64,000 bases of DNA from Kineosporia sp. R_H_3 (GTDB lineage Bacteria > Actinomycetota > Actinomycetes > Actinomycetales > Kineosporiaceae), in assembly GCF_002198675.1 (NCBI RefSeq), contig NZ_MWLL01000162.1, positions 1-64,000 on the forward strand, written 5' to 3'. Shown one piece after another: positions 15,632 to 25,906 of this stretch. The translations under genes and the position numbers were made by a program. Each line of letters begins with the position of its first letter. The stretch's first letter is position 1. The notes beneath the pieces were generated by a model that worked only from the letters and a program-made list of their open reading frames with translations, was not told the DNA's origin and searched no databases.

Positions 15632-18600
15632 TCATCGCTCGTCCGCCCCGGCGTCGATGCTCGAGCCGTTGCGCGCGGTGCCCTCGAAGTCCGTCGCGGG
15701 TGCGGCGACGCCGCCCACGGTCGACCGGCCGAGTCCGGCCGCCGAGTTCGCCCCCGGCCGCAGCCGGTAGTCGAGGCTGTAGCGCGACAGGGGCAGGTTC
15801 TGCGTGACGATCATGGCCTGCCGGAAGGCGGGCATCGTCCGCCACGGCAGCACCGAGACCGACAGGTCGACGGGCCGGAAGAACGTCGCCGCGGTGGCGG
15901 TGTTCCCGGTGCCGAGCACCGGGTCCGTCGACCCGGTCGCGTCGGCCGGCTGGTAGACCGAGCGGTTGATCGTCAGGACCCCGCTGCTGCCGGGGGCGCC
16001 CATGTCCCAGACCCTGACGTCCGACGTGCCGCCGATACCGATGCCGGTCACCGTCCCGCCGGCGGCGTCCCAGGTCCCGGCGCGGTTGTTGCCGAACACG
16101 TTGTTGAACATGACCGGCGGCGAGAACTGCGGCAGTCCCGCGGCCGCCCTGAGCTGGACGCTGGTGTCGCCCGTCGACAGGCCTGCCGGGGCGGGCCGGC
16201 CGTCGCTCGTGATCGCGGTCGCCGTCGTGACGTTGTTGACGACGGTGTTGTTGTAGAAGCGCACGTTCGGCGCGTCGTCGAGGGCGACGCCGCCGCCCTC
16301 GTGGGCCGACACGTTGTCCGCGATCATGTTGTTGTAGATGTCGAAGCGGGACGTGCCCGCCTGGAGCAGCCGGACCGCGCCGCCGTCGTCGTTGCTGTTG
16401 TTGTAGTAGAACTCGTTGCCCGCAACGCGGGTCGTCGAAGCGGTCTGACCGATCCCCCGCGACACCTGGTCCGGGTCGGCCGGCAGCTCACCGGCGAGCA
16501 TGAGCGCGCCGCCCTCGTCGTAGCTGAGGTTGTAGTAGACGTCGTTGTTCGTCACGGAACCGTTGGGGCTGCGGCCGTACACCGTGACGGCGCCGCCGTA
16601 CTCGGCGGAGAAGTTCCCGCAGAGGACGTTGCGGTCGACGACGTACCGGTCGGCCTGGCTGAAGATCCCGACCGCGCCGGCGAGGTTGATGCCGCCGTTG
16701 TCCCGGATGTAGTTGTTCGCGATCCGGATGTCCCGGTTCTGGTTGCTGTTGCCGCTGTTCGTGTTGTCCACGAACGGCGTCCCGATCCGGACCGCACCGC
16801 CGTAGGTGCCGTCGTTGCCGGCGATGACGTTGTTCGTGACCTGCAGGTCGTGGGCGTAGGCGTGGGCGTAGATGCCGCCGCCCTGGGTCACGGTCGCCCC
16901 GGCGCTGCCGACGGCCGTGTGCACGGCGCCGGTGATCGCGTTGACGTTGCCGCCGCCGCCCATCTGGTGGCCACCGGTGATGCTGAACCCGTCGATGATC
17001 GACCGGCCCGCGGTGGTGTCGAGGAAGGCCCGCCGGCCGACGGTCCCGCCGGGCGCCGGCGGCACGATCGTCACGACCGCGGCGTCCGCGACGTCCGCGA
17101 TCCCGCCGTGCGGCTGGGAGGCGAGCTTGTCGTACCAGGTCGCCGCCGTCACCGGGTCGGCGTCGAAGCCCAGGCCGCTCAGCTCGGAGCCGGCGACCCA
17201 CTGCTTCGTCACGGGGTCGAGGCCACCGGGGCCGACGCCCTGGAGCCGCACCCGGGACTGGACGATGACGTTCTCGACGTACCCCCGGTGCGCGTTGAAC
17301 GCACCCGCCGACGGGTTCGGGTAGACCACGACGACCGGCGTGCTCCGGTTGCTGCCGCCGCTGACGTAGTCACGGGCCTTGTCGAGGGCCCCCTGGACGG
17401 TCGTCGACCGCCGAGCGGCCGGCACGGCCGGGTCGAGGTTCGCCGGTGGGTTGACCATGAACACGTGGGCCAGCGAGTCCACGACGTGAAGGGTCAGCCC
17501 GGTCACCGTCGACCGTGCGGCCAGGGCCGTCGTCCCGGCCGTCGTGACCGCCACCTGGTAGGTGTTCTGCGGCAGGTTCGGCGCGGTGAACGTGATCCTC
17601 GTCGGTGACCAGGTCGCGATGTCGCCGCCCTGCAGGGTCCGCACTCCCCCGGACGGGGTCGTCAGGGTGACGCGGCCCTTCGTGGTCCCGAAGCCGGCGC
17701 CGCTCAGGGCCACGGCCCGGGCCGACGCGTTCGAGCCGGTCTCGAGGACGACCTTGCTCGAGGCGAACAGCTGCGGGGTGGCCCGGACGCCCGGTGCCGT
17801 GGCCGTCGCGGGGATGTCGGTCGTCACGACGTCGCAGTTGGGCTGCGTCGGCGTCGTCGAGCCCGGCGTCAGGATCTGGTTCGCGACCATCGTCGGCGCC
17901 GTGTCGGTGACGGTGTACAGCCCGGGCCACGCCTGGAAGTTCGTGGCGATCGTGCGGAACCGCGGGTCGTAGTTGGCGTTCGCGCGGTCCGGCTGGCCGG
18001 GGTCGTTGCCGACGAACCGGTACATCCCCGGGCAGGGGCCGGCCGGCAGCGGGCAGTTGTAGGAGCTCGTCGACGGCTCGATGGCCTCGTAGAAGCCGTT
18101 GAAGTCCGTCGTGACGGTGTCGACGAGGTCGCCCCGGAAGTCGTACAGGCCGACCGGCACGTTGCCGATGCCCTGCGCCTCGCCGTAGTTCGTGCTCCGC
18201 GGGTCGTACGTGAGCCCGAGGTCGTTGATGACGATGCCCCAGAAGTGCGTGGGCAGCGGCACCGGGGTGAACATGAAGAACGTCGGCGCGACGGCCTGCT
18301 GGCTGCGCAGGGTCACGAGCCGCTCGTCGCACAGGGGGCGGTCCTGGCCCTCGAAGGGGCTGCCCCCGGCGTCGGCGAAGTTCGGGTTCGTCACCCGCAC
18401 GGTGTGCGGCGCACCGACGCAGGCGGGGACGATGCCGGCCTGCTGGCTCGGCGGCTCCGGCGGCGTCGACGACGTCGGCGCGTCGCCGGGCGCCAGCTGC
18501 GGCGTCTGGTCGACCGTCGTCACCTGGCCGTGGGCGAAGTTCTCCTGGGCGTCGCGGCCGTCACCGTCGAAGACGTTGACGTCCTCCTCCTTGGTGACCT

Positions 18601-21250
18601 GGTAGACCGGCTTGCCCTTGTCGTCCTGAGGGCTGACGACCTGGACGACGTAGTCGTCCGCGGGGAGGGGCTGCGGGTCGAAGCCGGCGTCGGCGAGGTT
18701 CGCGTACAGCGGCAGGTCGTGACCGGCGGCCGGGTTCTTCGGGTCGCCCGGCGCGAAGAGGTTGAGCTCGGACTCGGAGAACCCGTAGTTGCCGTTCACC
18801 GTCTGCGCGAAGTCGACGTTGTTCCCGTCGGCGTCCGTCGTCACCTCGGAGGGGCGGGCCTGGAAGCCACCCATCGGGGCCTCGACGCAGAGGTTCTTCG
18901 GGTCGCCGAAGGCCGGCAGCGCGAGCTGGTCGGTCAGCGGCTTGCCCTGGTAGTCCCGGGCGGTGCAGCCGGTCGGCGCCGCCCAGTGCTCGGTCACGGT
19001 GGTGCCGAGCAGGTGGCTCAGGTCCTTGTGCGGCTCCCCGGTGCCGTCCGGGTCGTCGATGAGCGCGCCCGGCGTGCAGGCCGCGACGGGGTCACCGCTG
19101 CCCTCGTCGACCCAGGGCAGCTCGGCGCCGGTCTTCGGGTCGAAGAGGCGCTGCACGCCGACCGCACCCGTCTCGCACCGCAGCGTCGGGTAGAGGTTCA
19201 CGGTGACGTCGGGGATGCCCGGCTGGTACGGCTCGGCCGCGTCGTAGCGGGGGTCGAGCTCGTTGCGGGTCGTGTCGTACGAGACGGTGCCGGCGATGCC
19301 GCCGTTCGTCCCGGCGTCGTAGGGCTTGACGCCCCAGTCGACGGTGCCGCCGAGGCCGATGATGTTGGCGACGCTGATGTCGACCGCGGAGCCGTGGTAG
19401 GTCGTCGGCGTCGGGTCGTTCGAGGCCTGGACCGTGACGCCGGTCCCCTCGTAGAGGGTGTTGAAGTGCTCGAGGACGAGCCACTTCGTCAGCGGGTAGG
19501 ACTGGGTCAGCGCGTAGTGGCCGTTCTGGTCCGTGGTCGCGGTGTTCGCGAACTGGTCCATGAGGGTGTTGTCGCGCTCCCGCAGGGTCACGATCGTGTT
19601 CTTCAGGCCCTGCTCACCGGCGTCCCGTCGGCCGTTGCCGTTGTCGTCGACGAAGACGGTGCCCTTGATCTCGGTGAACCAGCCCGGCAGGAACTGCTTG
19701 CCGACGTCGAGCGTCTCGCCGCCCTGCACCGAGATCGTGACGTTCTGGATGATGTAGTTCTGGGCGTCGTCCCAGGTCGTCAGCGCGTAGGTGCCGTCCG
19801 GCACGCCGCTGACGGTGAAGGTGCCGTCGGCGTCGCCGCGACCGGTCCAGGCCTGCTTGTCGCCGTTGTTCAGGTCCGACAGCGCGACCCACGGCCGGTC
19901 GATCGGGCCCTTGTAGGCACCCGTGCCCACGCCCGGCTCGGCGGGGATCGTCTGACCGCCGCCCGGGCCTCCGATGTAGCTGAGGCCGGCCATGACCTGG
20001 CCCGTGACCGTGTTGGTGCCGCCGCCGATGCTCTTGGGCTTCACGAAGCCGAACGGCACGAACGGCACGGGCTCACCACCGACGACGAGCTCGGTGTCGA
20101 AGCCGGTGTCGTTCTCCATGACCCACACGTCGTGGTCGTGACCACCCTCGAGGTTGGTCGTCTGCGACCAGACCTGGCCGGCCGGCGGGTTGACGGTGAC
20201 GCCGTAGCGGTTCGGGCCGAGGTTGGGGATGAGGATCTGGTTGCGGGCGTCCGTGACGCACTTCGCCGGCTTCGTGCCGTCGACGACGGGCCTGCCGTCC
20301 GGGTCCTTCGCGATCGGGCCGTCGCCGTCCGGGGTGTCGGCGGTGACCGTGCCCTTCGGGGTGTGGACGTAGTGGGTGCACAGCGGGTTGCCGAAGAAGT
20401 CGGTCGTCACCGGGCCCATGACGTCGCTGATGAAGGCCTGGAAGCCGGGCATCTTCGTGAAGACGTCGTTGTTGCCGGGGTCCGGGCCCTCGGCACCGGC
20501 CGCGTAGGTCCCGTCGACGAAGGCGGCGTCCTCGAAGACCTGGACGCGGATGTTGCCCAGCGGCGTGGGGGTCGTCGGCAGCGTGACGGTCGCCGGGGCG
20601 GACGACGTCATGGGCACCGAGAAGTGGGCACCGCCGATCTTGAACCCGTTCGCGACGACCGAGACGAGGTACCTGCCGGGCGCGAGGTCCTGGTCGGCCG
20701 CGGCGGCCCCCGAGCCGTCGGTGAAGGTCACCGTGCCGTCCGCGGCGACGTCGTCCTGGTCGCCGGACGCGACGGTGTGGGTGTCGCCGGCGGTCGGCCG
20801 CACCGAGGGCCACGGGCAGTTCGCCGTGCCGAGGGTCGACGTCACGGGTGCGACCGGGTCCGGCTGCCCGAAGACGGGGGCGTTCGCCTGGTACGACAGG
20901 GCCGGGGTGTAGCCCGCCTTCGTGTCACCGGCGGCGTTGCTCGCCGGCAGGCACTTGCCGAGGTTGGCGGCGCCCTCCGGCGTCGACCGGTCGGACGACG
21001 GGTCACCGACGTCCTGGACACCCTCGCGGGTGACGAGCCAGCGGTACTCGCCGACCGCCGGGCTGCCCGTCGCGCTGCTGACGACCTCGAGCCACATCCG
21101 GCTCGGTGTCGCCGCCTGCGCGGGTGACACGACGCCCGCGAGGATCGGCACGACCGTCGCCGCGACGGCGAGGGCCGGGACGACGAGCCACGACAGCGCC
21201 CGCCTGCGTGCGAGTGGAGACTGGCGGAACCGCAGCCCACGACGAGACAT
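15632..21250 (-). CDS. Giant secreted protein: Cna/SdrD-like, IPT and parallel beta-helix domains
   Basis: 1872 aa. A long basic n-region and signal peptide (about 1-46, ending SPAQA). Residues about 50-520 contain carboxypeptidase-regulatory/Cna-B-like modules (APGRYLVSVVANGFKIGG; VSGVPDGTYALTTWD). SdrD-B-like modules follow (GTVFVDDNGNGRRDAGEQGL at about 533, more to about 1100; VTTDFNGFYEAI). An IPT/TIG domain lies at about 1173-1255 (ARAVALSGAGFG), and a right-handed parallel beta-helix at about 1330-1780, rich in NNVIAGN, NNYIRDN, NNDVYYN, NNTVVNN turns. The end SSIDAGADER is typical of such helices. No LPxTG or membrane anchor is visible. First gene of the copper operon; AAGGGG precedes the ATG. 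It probably forms an extracellular scaffold or surface fibre for the oxidases (inference). Confidence 0.88.
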   Translation of the reverse strand: MSRRGLRFRQSPLARRRALSWLVVPALAVAATVVPILAGVVSPAQAATPSRMWLEVVSSATGSPAVGEYRWLVTREGVQDVGDPSSDRSTPEGAANLGKCLPASNAAGDTKAGYTPALSYQANAPVFGQPDPVAPVTSTLGTANCPWPSVRPTAGDTHTVASGDQDDVAADGTVTFTDGSGAAAADQDLAPGRYLVSVVANGFKIGGAHFSVPMTSSAPATVTLPTTPTPLGNIRVQVFEDAAFVDGTYAAGAEGPDPGNNDVFTKMPGFQAFISDVMGPVTTDFFGNPLCTHYVHTPKGTVTADTPDGDGPIAKDPDGRPVVDGTKPAKCVTDARNQILIPNLGPNRYGVTVNPPAGQVWSQTTNLEGGHDHDVWVMENDTGFDTELVVGGEPVPFVPFGFVKPKSIGGGTNTVTGQVMAGLSYIGGPGGGQTIPAEPGVGTGAYKGPIDRPWVALSDLNNGDKQAWTGRGDADGTFTVSGVPDGTYALTTWDDAQNYIIQNVTISVQGGETLDVGKQFLPGWFTEIKGTVFVDDNGNGRRDAGEQGLKNTIVTLRERDNTLMDQFANTATTDQNGHYALTQSYPLTKWLVLEHFNTLYEGTGVTVQASNDPTPTTYHGSAVDISVANIIGLGGTVDWGVKPYDAGTNGGIAGTVSYDTTRNELDPRYDAAEPYQPGIPDVTVNLYPTLRCETGAVGVQRLFDPKTGAELPWVDEGSGDPVAACTPGALIDDPDGTGEPHKDLSHLLGTTVTEHWAAPTGCTARDYQGKPLTDQLALPAFGDPKNLCVEAPMGGFQARPSEVTTDADGNNVDFAQTVNGNYGFSESELNLFAPGDPKNPAAGHDLPLYANLADAGFDPQPLPADDYVVQVVSPQDDKGKPVYQVTKEEDVNVFDGDGRDAQENFAHGQVTTVDQTPQLAPGDAPTSSTPPEPPSQQAGIVPACVGAPHTVRVTNPNFADAGGSPFEGQDRPLCDERLVTLRSQQAVAPTFFMFTPVPLPTHFWGIVINDLGLTYDPRSTNYGEAQGIGNVPVGLYDFRGDLVDTVTTDFNGFYEAIEPSTSSYNCPLPAGPCPGMYRFVGNDPGQPDRANANYDPRFRTIATNFQAWPGLYTVTDTAPTMVANQILTPGSTTPTQPNCDVVTTDIPATATAPGVRATPQLFASSKVVLETGSNASARAVALSGAGFGTTKGRVTLTTPSGGVRTLQGGDIATWSPTRITFTAPNLPQNTYQVAVTTAGTTALAARSTVTGLTLHVVDSLAHVFMVNPPANLDPAVPAARRSTTVQGALDKARDYVSGGSNRSTPVVVVYPNPSAGAFNAHRGYVENVIVQSRVRLQGVGPGGLDPVTKQWVAGSELSGLGFDADPVTAATWYDKLASQPHGGIADVADAAVVTIVPPAPGGTVGRRAFLDTTAGRSIIDGFSITGGHQMGGGGNVNAITGAVHTAVGSAGATVTQGGGIYAHAYAHDLQVTNNVIAGNDGTYGGAVRIGTPFVDNTNSGNSNQNRDIRIANNYIRDNGGINLAGAVGIFSQADRYVVDRNVLCGNFSAEYGGAVTVYGRSPNGSVTNNDVYYNLSYDEGGALMLAGELPADPDQVSRGIGQTASTTRVAGNEFYYNNSNDDGGAVRLLQAGTSRFDIYNNMIADNVSAHEGGGVALDDAPNVRFYNNTVVNNVTTATAITSDGRPAPAGLSTGDTSVQLRAAAGLPQFSPPVMFNNVFGNNRAGTWDAAGGTVTGIGIGGTSDVRVWDMGAPGSSGVLTINRSVYQPADATGSTDPVLGTGNTATAATFFRPVDLSVSVLPWRTMPAFRQAMIVTQNLPLSRYSLDYRLRPGANSAAGLGRSTVGGVAAPATDFEGTARNGSSIDAGADER

Positions 21251-21595
21251 GACTACCCCTTACGTCACCTTGACCGGCCCGACGGACTTTCGTCCCTTGC
21301 GGAGATCCCGCACCCATGCGTGACGGGCGTGTCATCCGCGTGTCACCAGTTCGTGGTCCTCGCCGGGTCAAGCACGCCTGAAGTAACTTTCCGCGCACGA
21401 TCGACTACGCGAATTCGGGGCCGACATGACAGTCCGTCATGGCAGCGTCCGGGCCGGTTCCCGACCGGCGCAGGCGCGGGTCGGTGAGCGCGCCGGGAGC
21501 GGTCGGTGCAACAATTTCGGCCGGGCGACCGGGTCCTGCGCAGGAAACCCTCCGGTCCCCCACCGTCCCCGACGCACCACCTCCGAGGAGAACCC
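21251..21595. promoter_or_regulatory. Divergent control region, giant protein / pepN, with palindrome
   Basis: 345 bases without a gene and locally less GC-rich (21380-21420). It holds a perfect inverted repeat CATGAC-N5-GTCATG at 21425-21441, a candidate operator. TTGACC (minus strand, near 21370) could be a -35 box for the copper operon, but I see no convincing -10. GAGGAG before 21596 is the pepN ribosome site. Confidence 0.4.
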
Positions 21596-24145
<2,550 letters not shown>

Positions 24146-24247
24146 CCCGTCCTCCGAGGGCGGGGCAGGCTGACGATCCGGGGCGGCCCCGATCGTCATC
24201 GGTACGGGGCCGCCGCACGGCGGCCCCGTGACCGTCGAGGAGGCACC

Positions 24248-24619
24248 ATGCGCTACACCCTGCTGCTGCACTACCCCGAGCCCGGCGAGGGCGAGGTCCC
24301 GGCGGAGACGATCCGCGAGGTGCAGGAGGCGTTCGGCCGGTACGGGCGCGCACTCGAGGACGCCGGCGTCCTCGTCGCCGCCGAGGTGCTCGCCCCGGGC
24401 GCCGCGACGACGACGGTGACGCTGCGCTCGGGCGACCTCCAGGTGCAGGACGGGCCCTTCGCCGAGACGAAGGAGGCCCTCGCGGGCGTCTTCGTGCTGG
24501 ACGTCCCGCACCTGGACGCCGCGCTCGGCTGGGCCGAGAAGTGCCCGGCCGCCCAGTTCGGCGTCATCGAGGTCCGCCCGGTCGCCACGTCGTTCGTCGA
24601 CGGCGCCTGGACGGCGTGA
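24248..24619 (+). CDS. YCII-related DGPF-domain protein
   Basis: 123 aa with the DGPF motif (VQDGPFAETKEALAGVFVLD) and an N-terminus MRYTLLLHYPE typical of YCII/DGPF proteins. These small ferredoxin-like-fold proteins are the conserved partners of ECF42 sigma factors, and the next gene is exactly that. ATG with GAGGAGG upstream. The stop overlaps the sigma-factor start (GTGA), implying coupled translation. Biochemical role unknown. Confidence 0.92.
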   Translation: MRYTLLLHYPEPGEGEVPAETIREVQEAFGRYGRALEDAGVLVAAEVLAPGAATTTVTLRSGDLQVQDGPFAETKEALAGVFVLDVPHLDAALGWAEKCPAAQFGVIEVRPVATSFVDGAWTA

Positions 24620-25869
24620 CCGACCCGGACGACGCGTCCCGGGCCGTCGCCGAGGCGGCGGCCCGGGACGGGTACGGCCGCCTGCTGGCCCTGCTCGCCG
24701 CGCAGTCGGGCGACCTCGTGAGCGCCGAGGACGCCCTGGCGGACGCCTTCGAGCGCGCGTTGCGGACGTGGCCGGACGACGGGACGCCGGGCAACCCGGC
24801 CGGCTGGCTGCTCACCGTCGCCCGCAACCGGTTGCGCGACCGGTGGCGCTCGGCGGAGGTCCGGCGGACCGAGCCGCTCGACCCGGTGGCGCACGCACCG
24901 GTGCACCTGGACGCGCTCGACGCCGTCGACCCGGACGCCGTGCCCGACAAGCGGCTCGAGCTCATGCTCGTCTGCGCGCACCCGGCGATCGCCGCCCCGG
25001 CGCGCACCCCGCTCATGCTCAGCACCGTGCTCGGCTTCACCGCCGAGCAGATCGCCCGGGCCTGGTCGGTCCCGACGGCGACGATGGCGACCCGGCTCGT
25101 CCGGGCCAAGCGGCGGGTCGCCCAGGCCGGGATCCCGTTCGTGTTCCCCGGCCGCGAGGACCTGCGGACCCGGACGGCGGCGGTCCTCGAGGCGGTCTAC
25201 GGCGCCTACGCCGTCGAGTGGTCGACGACCGGCCCGGAGCCGCGCGGGGCGCCGTCCGAGGCCCTGCAGCTCGCCGAGGTGCTCGCCGACCTGCTGCCGG
25301 ACGACCCGGAGGTCCGCGGCCTGGCCGCCCTCGTCGCGCTGTCGTCCGCGCGGGCGGCGGCCCGGCTCGACCCCGACGGGCGCTTCGTGCCGCTCGACGA
25401 GCAGGACCCGGCCCGCTGGGACCGCGACCTCGTGGAGCGCGGCCGGGCCCACCTGCGCGCCGCGCACGGGCACCGGGTGCTCGGCCGGTTCCAGCTGGAG
25501 GCGGCGGTCCAGGCCGTGCACTGCGCCCGGACGGGGCCGGGACCGGCGGACCCGCACACGCTGCGGGACCTGCACGAGGCGCTGCACGCGGTCGCGCCCT
25601 CGCTCGGCAGCGCGACGGCGCTCGCCGTCGTCACCGCCGGCGTCGAGGGCCCCGCCCGGGGCCTGGCGCTCCTCGACGCGCTGCTCGAGCCCCACGGCGC
25701 GGCCGCCCGGCGGTTCCAGCCCGCATGGGCGGCCCGCGCGCACCTGCTCGCCGGCCTGGGCCGGGACCGCGAGGCGGTGACCGCCTACGACGAGGCGATC
25801 GCGCTCACGCACGACGCGCCCCAGCGCGCCCATCTCGTGCGCCGGCGGGACGAGGGACGCCTCTCCTGA
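24616..25869 (+). CDS. ECF42-type RNA polymerase sigma factor with long C-terminal extension
   Basis: 417 aa. The sigma-2 region contains EDALADAFERALRTWPDDGTP, then NPAGWLLTVARNRLRDRWR. The sigma-4 region is ALxx-like with LMLSTVLGFTAEQIARAWSVP and TMATRLVRAKRRVA at about 135-175. About 230 helical residues follow (TPR-like; ALVALSSARAAARLD, HLLAGLGRDREAVTAYDEA), the extension that defines ECF42 and probably senses or binds the signal. No anti-sigma factor is encoded nearby, as expected for this group. GTG start overlaps the DGPF stop. It is convergent with the PIG-L gene. Confidence 0.92.
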   Translation: MTDPDDASRAVAEAAARDGYGRLLALLAAQSGDLVSAEDALADAFERALRTWPDDGTPGNPAGWLLTVARNRLRDRWRSAEVRRTEPLDPVAHAPVHLDALDAVDPDAVPDKRLELMLVCAHPAIAAPARTPLMLSTVLGFTAEQIARAWSVPTATMATRLVRAKRRVAQAGIPFVFPGREDLRTRTAAVLEAVYGAYAVEWSTTGPEPRGAPSEALQLAEVLADLLPDDPEVRGLAALVALSSARAAARLDPDGRFVPLDEQDPARWDRDLVERGRAHLRAAHGHRVLGRFQLEAAVQAVHCARTGPGPADPHTLRDLHEALHAVAPSLGSATALAVVTAGVEGPARGLALLDALLEPHGAAARRFQPAWAARAHLLAGLGRDREAVTAYDEAIALTHDAPQRAHLVRRRDEGRLS

Positions 25870-25906
25870 CCATGTCGACGCGGGCCCGTCGTCCGGCCGC
25901 GGCCGG

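Noticed and set aside
18245-21127. 960-codon plus-strand frame opposite the giant secreted protein
   Set aside because: Shadow of the real beta-rich protein; no motifs, no ribosome site.
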